6,547 nt of DNA from Nitrospirales bacterium (lineage in GTDB: Bacteria > Nitrospirota > Thermodesulfovibrionia > Thermodesulfovibrionales > Dissulfurispiraceae), in NCBI GenBank assembly GCA_020846375.1, contig JADLDZ010000338.1:1-6547 (forward strand), read 5' to 3'. Positions 1 through 5,515 of this stretch are shown here, piece by piece (position 1 is the first letter of the stretch; each line of letters opens with the position of its first letter). A program made the translations under genes and the position numbers. The notes beneath the pieces were generated by a model. It made no database searches, had not been told where the DNA came from, and worked only from the letters and a program-made list of their open reading frames with translations.

Positions 1-36
1 AGGCCGGGAGAGGGGGTCCTGCAATGAGCTCTATGA

Positions 37-798
37 TTACCGGATTCTCTCGAACTCCGTCTGAAATTTATACCGGTCGCTCCTGCCGAGGAATCTCGTA
101 TACGCCACCCGCGTACCATCGGAGCTGAGGAGAAGCCGGTGCACCACAAGAACAGGGGCATCCTCCTCCATTCTGAGATTTTTCGCCCATTCCCCCTGCA
201 CCCGTGACACCTCGACGGTCTGCACCACCTTGAAGATCTTTTTGAGCCCCTTCTCCTGGAGGAGCGAATACAGGGAACTCCGTGCACTGTCGAGGCTCCC
301 GAGGTCGGGAAGCATACGGGAGGGGATGAAGGACTCTTCGAGGTACTCCGGCTCACCATGCACCGACCTCCTGCAGAGGAGGTAATAGAGGGCGTCATCG
401 GTCTTCAGATAGCTCCTTGCATCAGGGGCCGATTCCAGGATTTCCTTGAGCAGGATCTCCTTTTCCACCTCCACCTCTTCTCCGAACATCTCCTCGGTCA
501 GCCGGGTCTTCATGGCGAGCCCCATGGCGGGCAGGACAGAGCTGACGAAGGTCCCCCTGCCCTGCACCTTGATGAGATAGCCCTCCGAAACCAGGTTGTG
601 AATCGCCTGGCGGACGGTGATCTTGCTCACGTTGTACGTCCTGCAGAGCTCCTCTTCAGTGGGGATCCGGCAGCCTTTCTCCCATCCTCCCGCGTGGATC
701 TCTTCCCGCAATATCCTCGTGAGCTGGAGATAGAGTTTCTCCTGGTCGAATCTGTCTACCGTTTTGTTGTGCAACGGTGGCATTTCATTTTGAATCAT
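37..798 (-). CDS. GntR-family (HutC/UTRA type) transcriptional regulator, 253 aa
   Basis: This is a ligand-responsive DNA-binding repressor or activator of the GntR superfamily. Residues about 22-85 form the winged helix-turn-helix: an LYLQLTRILREEI start, the IPTEEELCRTYNVSKITVRQ recognition region, then NLVSEGYLIKVQGRGTFV, all hallmarks of the family. Residues about 95-250 match the UTRA effector-binding domain of the HutC/FarR branch (for example EYLEESFIPSRMLPDL and VLVVHRLLLSSDGTRVAYTR). The length, about 250 aa, is typical and the frame is intact. The ATG at 798 is preferred because a strong promoter ends six bases upstream of it, although there is no Shine-Dalgarno sequence; the next in-frame ATG (783) also lacks one. 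The regulated genes are unknown. They may lie beyond the left edge on the same strand, and the palindrome in its own promoter suggests autoregulation. The ligand cannot be told from sequence; in this branch it is often a sugar phosphate, amino acid derivative or fatty acid. Confidence 0.93.
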   Translation of the reverse strand: MIQNEMPPLHNKTVDRFDQEKLYLQLTRILREEIHAGGWEKGCRIPTEEELCRTYNVSKITVRQAIHNLVSEGYLIKVQGRGTFVSSVLPAMGLAMKTRLTEEMFGEEVEVEKEILLKEILESAPDARSYLKTDDALYYLLCRRSVHGEPEYLEESFIPSRMLPDLGSLDSARSSLYSLLQEKGLKKIFKVVQTVEVSRVQGEWAKNLRMEEDAPVLVVHRLLLSSDGTRVAYTRFLGRSDRYKFQTEFERIR

Positions 799-804
799 GC
801 TGAC

Positions 805-833
805 ATGATATTATAATGACATGATCGTGTCAA
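805..833 (-). promoter_or_regulatory. Sigma-70-type promoter of the gntR-family gene (probably leaderless)
   Basis: Reading the minus strand, a perfect -35 box TTGACA (833-828) is followed by exactly 17 bases and a -10 box TATCAT (810-805, five of six matches to TATAAT). Six bases then separate it from the ATG at 798, so the predicted +1 falls on or next to the start codon. A second possible -10, a perfect TATAAT at 815-810, has no good -35 at the right distance and would give a leader of only about 5 nt. Both readings give a leaderless or nearly leaderless mRNA, which fits the missing ribosome-binding site. Confidence 0.7.
817..832. promoter_or_regulatory. Candidate operator palindrome for the GntR-family regulator
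   Basis: The 16-bp sequence TGACATGATCGTGTCA is an inverted repeat with 14 of 16 positions symmetric (arms TGACA/TGTCA around a GATC core). It occupies the spacer of the predicted promoter and overlaps the -35 box. The half TGACATGAT recurs in direct orientation at 801-809, overlapping the -10 box. GntR-family dimers bind short palindromes of this size, and self-repression from such positions is common. Assigning this site to the adjacent regulator is inference from position and symmetry. Confidence 0.55.
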
Positions 834-897
834 GCCATATTCCTGCTTCAGAAGCCCTTTACCCACCAGACACCCGCCCGCGCCGTAAAAAAGCCCC

Positions 898-927
898 TGG
901 ACGGCCAGTGTCCTTCCGCGGTATAAT
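898..927 (+). promoter_or_regulatory. Candidate promoter of the heavy-metal-associated protein gene
   Basis: A perfect -10 hexamer TATAAT lies at 922-927 on the plus strand. TGGACG (four of six matches to TTGACA) lies 18 bases upstream at 898-903. Transcription would begin near 934, leaving a leader of about 90 nt before the start codon at 1023. I see no MerR/CueR-type long-spacer dyad in this promoter, so metal control of the CueR kind is not supported. Another weak plus-strand option is TTGAAT (790-795) with TATAAT (812-817), inside the gntR control region. Confidence 0.45.
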
Positions 928-1010
928 GATGCATATTTGTTGCTGAACTCCTGCTACTGATCTGCCGATGCATACCGGTCGGCGCGGGTCCGTTCATGAC
1001 AGGATACAAT

Positions 1011-1016
1011 AAGGAG
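1011..1016 (+). promoter_or_regulatory. Ribosome-binding site deciding the start of the metal-binding protein
   Basis: AAGGAG lies six bases before the ATG at 1023. The upstream in-frame ATGs at 996 and 1017 have no such site at a usable distance, so 1023 is taken as the start. Confidence 0.8.
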
Positions 1017-1022
1017 ATGACC

Positions 1023-1226
1023 ATGGCGGAAATGACGGTACGAATCGAGGGAATGAGCTGTCAGCATTGCGTTGCGAGGGTGAAGAAGGCCCTCGATGCA
1101 TTGCAAGGGATATCCCGGGCCGAGGTGTCCGTCGGGTCCGCATCGGTGGACATCGACGAGGCGAAAATCAGGAGAGAAGATGTCGAGGCGGCGATAGAAA
1201 AAGCGGGGTACAAGGTAATCAGGTAG
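1023..1226 (+). CDS. Heavy-metal-associated (HMA) domain protein, CopZ/MerP-like, 67 aa
   Basis: This is a single-domain soluble metal carrier with the ferredoxin-like beta-alpha-beta-beta-alpha-beta HMA fold. From the ATG at 1023, MTVRIEGMSCQHC places the metal-binding CxxC cysteines at residues 13 and 16 in the context GMSCQHC, the usual signature of Cu(I) chaperones and related domains. The body (VARVKKALDALQGI, then AEVSVGSASVDID, then DVEAAIEKAGYKV) matches the whole domain. There is no signal peptide, so it is cytoplasmic and more like CopZ than the periplasmic MerP. In such families it hands Cu(I) to a P-type ATPase or regulator, but no such partner is in the window. It is convergent with pheT and divergent from the GntR-family gene. 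The metal (Cu, Hg or other) is not decidable from this sequence. Confidence 0.92.
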   Translation: MAEMTVRIEGMSCQHCVARVKKALDALQGISRAEVSVGSASVDIDEAKIRREDVEAAIEKAGYKVIR

Positions 1227-1243
1227 CCCCCGGCGACTGTATT

Positions 1244-1266
1244 CCCCCTCTTAGGGTAAGAGGGGG
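1244..1266. repeat. Perfect GC-rich hairpin between convergent genes (possible dispersed palindromic repeat or weak bidirectional terminator)
   Basis: The arms CCCCCTCTTA (1244-1253) and TAAGAGGGGG (1257-1266) pair perfectly over 10 bp with a GGG loop. A further GAGGGGG copy follows at 1268-1274, and GACT/AGTC (1235-1238 and 1275-1278) could extend the dyad. The hairpin lies 18 bp after the metal-protein stop and 47 bp beyond the pheT stop, where a shared terminator would sit. Neither strand shows a T run after the stem, so it is not a canonical intrinsic terminator. The C5TC/GAG5 composition with a trailing GTGAGGGGGAG resembles intergenic palindromic repeats found in many copies in bacterial genomes. 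Only one copy is in this window. Confidence 0.6.
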
Positions 1267-1313
1267 TGAGGGGGAGTCAGCCTCAATTTCATACATGACT
1301 ATGTGACAATGTA

Positions 1314-3440
1314 TCAGCTCCGCACCTCGCCTCCCGTTTTCTCCCTGATATATTCGACCAGGGAGGAGTGCAGGGAGTCGATCTCCTCGTCCCGCAGCGT
1401 CCTGTCCGCCGCCCGGTACCGAATGGTGAAGGCGATGCTCTTCTTTCCCTCGGGAATATTCCTGCCCTGGTAGACATCAAAGAGGATCGTATCCTCGATC
1501 AGGTCCGAGGGATACTCCCTGAGCCTGCTCATCACCGCGGCCGTTTCGAGGTCCGCATCGACCATGAGGGCCGTGTCCCTTTCGATGGGAGGATATTTGG
1601 GCAGGGGTTTGTACCTGACATCTCGTGAGGCAAAAGGTAAAAGAGCCTCCGTATCGAATTCGATGACCACCAGCGAAGGCTTCTGGGACTTGATGGCGAG
1701 GCGCTCGATCACCACCGGCGAAAGGGCGCCGATATATCCTACCTTCGCCCCCCCGAGGAGAATATCCGCGGACTGGCCCGGATGCAGGAAAGGCTCGTGC
1801 GATCTGACAAACGTGCAATCCGTAATCTTCAGGTCGTCGAGAACGGCTTCGAAAACCCCTTTCAGCACAAAGAAGTCCGGGGTGTCCTCCGGATACAGGG
1901 CGCGGGTCTTCTCCCTGAAAGAAACCGCGGCGAGACGCTTTCTTTCATCCGGCAGCAATTCCCCTCCCCTTCCGTTCCCCGGGCTTCCCCCGCACGCGGG
2001 ATGTCCGTCGAGGAAGACCTTCGCCGTCTCGAACAGCCTGAACTCCCTGGTGCCGTGGGCCACATTGTGGACGACATTCCGCAGCAGCGAGGGGAGCAGG
2101 GCGGTCCGCATGAGGGAGTCCTCCACCTTCAGGGGGTTCTGTATCCGCACCGCGCGGGTCCGGGGGTCGTCCGCCGCGATACCGAGGATTTCCAGGTCCC
2201 GGACGCCCATAAAGCTGTAGTTGATGACTTCGGTAAAGCCGGACTTCAGGAAGGACTCCTTCAGGGCGGACCCGATCCTCTCCATGGTGCTCTTACGGAA
2301 GGATTCCCTGTCCTCTTCCCCCAGGACCGCTTCGGGCAGCACCGCGGGTATCCTGTCGTACCCGTATGACCGGGCAAGCTCCTCCATGATATCCGCATCG
2401 CGCGTGACATCCGTCCTGTACGCAGGGGGAGTCACGGTCATCGCATCACCGCGCTCCTCAACGGTAAAGCCCAGGGCGCCCAGGGAGCGCGAGATCTCTT
2501 CTCCCGGGATCCTGAGCCCCAGCACCCTTTCCACCTTTTCGTAGCGCACCCGTATCCCTGCTGGAGCGTATTTCTTCGGGTAGAGGTCGATCTTGCCATA
2601 GATCATGCCGTCGGCTACTTTTTTCATGAGAAAGGCCGCCCGGTCGAGGGCTTTTTTCAGCATCCTGATGTCCGTCCCGCGCTCGAAACGATAGGAGGAC
2701 TCCGTCTTCACTCCAAGGGTCCTCGCCGCCTTCCTTACGGATACGGGGTCGAAAGATGCGCTTTCGATAAAGATGTCCCTGGTCGTCCCGTTGACCTCGG
2801 TCGCGCTCCCTCCCATGATACCGGCAAGGGCGATCGGCTCTTCCGCATCCCAGATGAGGAGAGCATCACCGGGAACGGCACGCTGCACCCCGTCCAGTGT
2901 GGTAAAAGTGACCTGTGCCCCCGCGCCCCTGATCATGCCGGGAGTGCCCACCCGTATGCGATGCCCCCGTATCGCATCGAGATCGAAGGCGTGGAGGGGA
3001 TGTCCCAGCTCGAGGAGGACATAATTGGTGACATCGACCACGTTATTGATCGACCGTATACCGCATTTATCGAGCCTGTTCCTCATCCAGTCGGGAGAGG
3101 GGCCTATCGTGAGGTTCTTTACGATCCTGCCCGCGTACCTGCGGCAGAGGGCGGTGTCGAGAATATCGACATTGAAGTCCAGCTCTCCCGTTTCCGCCAC
3201 GACATCATGCTCCGGAAGGGTAAGCCGGAGGCCATAGGCCGCGGAGAGCTCGCGGGCGATCCCCACCATGCTCAGGCAGTCCGCCCTGTTGGGCGTGACG
3301 TTCACCTCGAAGATGACATCCTCGCCGGTGCGCTCCAGTGCCTCCACTTCGAGGCCGGCCATGGTAAGCTTTTGGGCTGCAGCTTCGGGAGAGACGGTGA
3401 GGGGAAGAAAATCTTTCAGCCATTCAAACGGTACACGCAT
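1314..3440 (-). CDS. pheT: Phenylalanine--tRNA ligase beta subunit, 708 aa, lacking the OB-fold tRNA-binding domain
   Basis: This is the beta chain of the alpha2beta2 enzyme that charges tRNA-Phe; it carries editing and tRNA-binding functions. Residues 1-36 (MRVPFEWLKDF to MAGLEVEALE) are the B1 segment. The next recognisable block is VNVTPNRADCL (about 46-56), so the EMAP-like B2 domain that normally lies between them is missing. The B3/B4 editing region follows (about 95-275, with GHPLHAFDLD at 146-155 and IFIESASF at 223-230), then B5 (about 285-365), the catalytic-like core (about 375-605) and the C-terminal FDX-ACB anticodon-binding domain (about 610-705, KPLPKYPPIERD). Bacterial PheT is usually near 800 aa. 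A Gly-rich insert lies around residues 478-500. The ATG at 3440 is chosen because the product then begins as family members do, but its ribosome-binding site is weak. A TTG at 3458, adding six residues, has AAGGA five bases upstream and remains possible. pheT follows pheS by 120 bp and ends the operon. Confidence 0.96.
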   Translation of the reverse strand: MRVPFEWLKDFLPLTVSPEAAAQKLTMAGLEVEALERTGEDVIFEVNVTPNRADCLSMVGIARELSAAYGLRLTLPEHDVVAETGELDFNVDILDTALCRRYAGRIVKNLTIGPSPDWMRNRLDKCGIRSINNVVDVTNYVLLELGHPLHAFDLDAIRGHRIRVGTPGMIRGAGAQVTFTTLDGVQRAVPGDALLIWDAEEPIALAGIMGGSATEVNGTTRDIFIESASFDPVSVRKAARTLGVKTESSYRFERGTDIRMLKKALDRAAFLMKKVADGMIYGKIDLYPKKYAPAGIRVRYEKVERVLGLRIPGEEISRSLGALGFTVEERGDAMTVTPPAYRTDVTRDADIMEELARSYGYDRIPAVLPEAVLGEEDRESFRKSTMERIGSALKESFLKSGFTEVINYSFMGVRDLEILGIAADDPRTRAVRIQNPLKVEDSLMRTALLPSLLRNVVHNVAHGTREFRLFETAKVFLDGHPACGGSPGNGRGGELLPDERKRLAAVSFREKTRALYPEDTPDFFVLKGVFEAVLDDLKITDCTFVRSHEPFLHPGQSADILLGGAKVGYIGALSPVVIERLAIKSQKPSLVVIEFDTEALLPFASRDVRYKPLPKYPPIERDTALMVDADLETAAVMSRLREYPSDLIEDTILFDVYQGRNIPEGKKSIAFTIRYRAADRTLRDEEIDSLHSSLVEYIREKTGGEVRS

Positions 3441-3560
3441 AATCACCCGGCATTCCAAACCCTTCCTTCCGGATCACAAGAACCGGCACGGCCGACCGGA
3501 CAGGACCGCTCCTCTTCCTGTGCTGCGCACCAGACGGCTCGGAGATGCCCCCTTCCTCCT

Positions 3561-4568
3561 TTAGAATTGCTTCAGGAACCTGGTATCGTTTTCGTAAAAC
3601 AACCGTATGTCGTCGATGGCGTACTTCAGCATCGCGATCCGTTCGATCCCCATGCCGAAAGCGAAGCCCGAGTACTCCTCGGGATCATAGCCCACATGCT
3701 CGAAGACCGCGGGGTGCACCATGCCCGCCCCCAGCACCTCGAGCCAGCCGGAGCCCTTGCACACACGGCATCCCTCTCCACTGCAGAGGATGCACCCGAT
3801 ATCGATCTCCGCCGAGGGCTCGGTAAAAGGGAAAAAGCTGGGCCGGAACCGCACCGGGGTGTCAGGCCCGAACATCCGGTGCAAGAAGGCTTCAAGAACG
3901 CCTTTCAGGTGGCTGAAGCTGATATCCCTGTCCACCATCAACCCCTCCACCTGGTGAAACATGGGCGTGTGGGTGATATCGGCGTCGCACCGGTACACTT
4001 TTCCCGGGGCGATGAAACGGACAGGGGGCTTCCTCTTCTCCATGCCCCGCACCTGTACCGGAGAGGTGTGCGTCCGAAGGACAACCTCGCTGCTGACGAA
4101 AAACGTATCCTGCATGTCGCGTGCGGGATGCTCAAGGGGGAAATTCAGGGCCTCGAAATTATAGTAATCGAGCTCCACTTCGGGCCCCTCCTCCACACTG
4201 AATCCCATCCGCACAAAGATATCCACAATGTCGGAAAGGGTCCTGCTGAGGGGGTGCTCCCTGCCGTGGGAGACGGCTTTGCCGGGCAGAGTGACATCAA
4301 TGGATTCCGCAAGCAGCCGGCTTCGCAGCTCCTCTTCCTTGAGCCGGGAGTCCCGCGCCTCCAGGTCCTGCTCGATGAACACCTTCAGATCGTTGATTTC
4401 CTTGCCGTAGGCTGGCCTCTCTTCAGGAGCGATGGACGAGAGGGCTTTCAGCTGTGCGGTGACGAGCCCTTTCTTGCCGAGGTATTTCACCCTGAGTTGA
4501 TTCGTATCGGCGAGACTGCGGGCCGCTTTCAGCTCATGGAGGAATGTCTCTTTCAGGTCTTCAAGCAT
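3561..4568 (-). CDS. pheS: Phenylalanine--tRNA ligase alpha subunit, 335 aa
   Basis: This is the catalytic subunit, which activates phenylalanine with ATP and transfers it to tRNA-Phe in a heterotetramer with PheT. Residues 1-90 form the N-terminal coiled-coil arm that contacts tRNA. The class II catalytic core follows, with HPARDMQDTFF (147-157), motif 2 around FIAPGKVYRCD to FHQVEG (185-209), and motif 3 with GMGIER (305-310). Counted back from the conserved FLKQF end, Ala303 corresponds to the E. coli Ala294 that fits the phenylalanine side chain, so normal specificity is expected. Cysteines 259, 262, 267 and 270 form a C-x2-C-x4-C-x2-C cluster before GWLEVLGAGMVHP, common in many bacterial PheS proteins. 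The ATG at 4568 is the only sensible start, since the open frame upstream has no family-like sequence. No clear Shine-Dalgarno sequence precedes it. The gene lies 74 bp after rplT. Confidence 0.97.
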   Translation of the reverse strand: MLEDLKETFLHELKAARSLADTNQLRVKYLGKKGLVTAQLKALSSIAPEERPAYGKEINDLKVFIEQDLEARDSRLKEEELRSRLLAESIDVTLPGKAVSHGREHPLSRTLSDIVDIFVRMGFSVEEGPEVELDYYNFEALNFPLEHPARDMQDTFFVSSEVVLRTHTSPVQVRGMEKRKPPVRFIAPGKVYRCDADITHTPMFHQVEGLMVDRDISFSHLKGVLEAFLHRMFGPDTPVRFRPSFFPFTEPSAEIDIGCILCSGEGCRVCKGSGWLEVLGAGMVHPAVFEHVGYDPEEYSGFAFGMGIERIAMLKYAIDDIRLFYENDTRFLKQF

Positions 4569-4605
4569 GGATGAAAACGCTGCGTAGGAGCTGGGTACGG
4601 AAACC

Positions 4606-4627
4606 GGCGGGAAGACCGCCTCCCGCC
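4606..4627. promoter_or_regulatory. GC-rich stem-loop in the rplT-pheS spacer
   Basis: GGCGGG (4606-4611) and CCCGCC (4622-4627) can pair with a 10-nt loop; a competing GGCGG/CCGCC pairing (4606-4610 with 4616-4620) uses the same bases. The structure starts about 38 nt upstream of the pheS ATG on the transcript. No T run follows, so it is not an intrinsic terminator. The 74-bp spacer contains no Phe-rich leader peptide. Its role is unknown; it might affect pheS translation or mRNA stability. Confidence 0.4.
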
Positions 4628-4642
4628 CCTCTGTTCCCCCGC

Positions 4643-4993
4643 TTATTTCCTGGTCACCTGCGCTACCAGTTCGCTGAAGGCTTTGAAATCGTTGTATGCC
4701 AGATCGGCGAGGACCTTTCTGTTCAACGCGATTTCCGACTTCTTCAGCGCGCTCATGAACTGACTGTACGTCAGTCCCAACGATCTGACCGCGGCATTGA
4801 TCCGCGCGATCCACAACGCCCTGAATTCGCGTTTCTTGAGCCTTCTGTCCTTGTACGCGGCGATGAGCGCCTTATCGACGGTCTGCACCGCGATTCTATA
4901 GAGACGGCTCCGTGCACCGTAGTATCCCTTTGCGCTCGCAAGGACCTTTTTATGATACCTCTTTGCCTTGAAGCCACCTTTTGCTCTGGGCAT
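4643..4993 (-). CDS. rplT: 50S ribosomal protein L20, 116 aa
   Basis: L20 binds 23S rRNA early and is needed for assembly of the large ribosomal subunit. The sequence is unmistakable: MPRAKGGFKAKRYHKKVLASAKGYYG at the basic N-terminal tail, then the globular part with LWIARINAAVRSLGLTYSQF and ALNRKVLADLAYND. The length is close to the E. coli protein (about 118 aa). AAGGAGG lies four bases before the ATG. It follows rpmI after an unusually long 193-bp spacer and precedes pheS. In several bacteria L20 represses its own operon by binding mRNA that mimics its rRNA site. A structured spacer upstream makes that possible here, but this is not shown. Confidence 0.98.
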   Translation of the reverse strand: MPRAKGGFKAKRYHKKVLASAKGYYGARSRLYRIAVQTVDKALIAAYKDRRLKKREFRALWIARINAAVRSLGLTYSQFMSALKKSEIALNRKVLADLAYNDFKAFSELVAQVTRK

Positions 4994-5063
4994 TTTTCCT
5001 CCTTGTCAACAGAAAATATTCCGGCAAAACTCTAATTTTCTATTCATTAAAAGAACTTACAGT

Positions 5064-5089
5064 TTAATAAATCGGAGATGCAGGCGTCA
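5064..5089 (-). promoter_or_regulatory. Weak candidate internal promoter upstream of rplT
   Basis: On the minus strand TTGACG (5090-5085) is followed after 15 bases by TATTAA (5069-5064), in an AT-rich stretch that contrasts with the GC-rich genes. The spacing is short and the -10 box is only four of six. If used, it would give rplT-pheS-pheT an extra transcript. This is inference from weak matches. Confidence 0.22.
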
Positions 5090-5115
5090 AGTTCAATTTG
5101 AGCAGGAGCGCGCCC

Positions 5116-5159
5116 TCCCGCCGTCGGACGGGGTTATCCCGTTCGAACGCAGGGCGGGA
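5116..5159. promoter_or_regulatory. Structured element in the rpmI-rplT spacer, possible L20 regulatory site
   Basis: A 7-bp perfect stem, TCCCGCC (5116-5122) with GGCGGGA (5153-5159), encloses a second 5-bp stem, ACGGG (5128-5132) with CCCGT (5138-5142), giving two helices separated by internal loops. Beside it lies the palindrome CGTTCGAACG (5140-5149). The element sits between the rpmI stop and rplT, at about the place where E. coli mRNA carries L20-responsive structures. I cannot match it to a known L20 leader consensus, so the role is a hypothesis. Confidence 0.4.
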
Positions 5160-5186
5160 CATACCCCCGGCTGCTTCCATAAAAAA

Positions 5187-5387
5187 CTAAAACAGATACG
5201 GCAGCAATTTCTTGACGTTATCGTGCTGCACGTCGGGTACAAGAGCGCTCTTTCTCAGGTTTCTGCCCCTTTTGGCCGACTTGCCCGTCAAAAGATGTCC
5301 CTTATACGCCTTGCTTCTTTTTATTTTTCCGCTGCCCGTCACGCTGAACCTCTTGGCAGCGCCCCGATGGGTCTTCAGTTTCGGCAT
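5187..5387 (-). CDS. rpmI: 50S ribosomal protein L35, 66 aa
   Basis: L35 is a small basic protein of the large ribosomal subunit. MPKLKTHRGAAKRFSVTGSG at the N-terminus, then KIKRSKAYKGHLLTGKSAKRGRNLR and a C-terminal KLLPYL, is the full family pattern, and 66 aa is the usual length. The ATG at 5387 is fixed by the conserved MPKLKTH start and by AGGAGG a few bases upstream. The frame stays open further upstream to 5492, but that extension has no L35 similarity. The gene lies 128 bp after infC and 193 bp before rplT. The infC-rpmI spacer holds two short direct repeats, GTATCGGC at 5426-5433 and 5437-5444, and GTCCGTCC at 5493-5500 and 5507-5514, and no other gene. Confidence 0.97.
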   Translation of the reverse strand: MPKLKTHRGAAKRFSVTGSGKIKRSKAYKGHLLTGKSAKRGRNLRKSALVPDVQHDNVKKLLPYLF

Positions 5388-5515
5388 ACTCTCCTCCTCT
5401 CTTTCCGTTTCTTTGCGTCTTTTCCGTATCGGCTCTGTATCGGCAACCGGGCACGGAATAACAGCAGACATCTCTACCGCCTGCCATGCCACGTCCGTCC
5501 CGTAGTGTCCGTCCG

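Noticed and set aside
358..816. Plus-strand open frame of 152 codons over the GntR-family gene
   Set aside because: It is antisense to a clear regulator gene and has no recognisable domain.
1244..1266. Calling the hairpin a standard intrinsic terminator
   Set aside because: No T tract follows the stem on either strand, so it is listed as a hairpin or repeat with only a possible termination role.
1314..3440. Short PheT explained by a frameshift or truncation
   Set aside because: The frame is continuous from the B1 segment to the FDX-ACB end, and the missing part is a single domain with conserved sequence on both sides, so no frameshift is visible.
2961..4574. Plus-strand open frame of 537 codons opposite pheT and pheS
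   Set aside because: It lies antisense to two certain genes, shows no recognisable domain, and spans the pheS-pheT gap. Long antisense frames are common opposite GC-rich coding sequence.
4569..4642. pheM-like attenuation leader before pheS
   Set aside because: The 74-bp spacer has no Phe-codon run, no short Phe-rich frame and no stem followed by T residues, so E. coli-style attenuation is not supported here.
5138..5149. tRNA-like TTCGAA loop in the rpmI-rplT spacer
   Set aside because: The bases flanking TTCGAA do not form a T stem and no acceptor or anticodon arm can be drawn.
5388..5492. Upstream extension of rpmI to 5492
   Set aside because: L35 begins with MPKLKTH and has AGGAGG directly before that ATG; the extra 35 residues have no L35 similarity.
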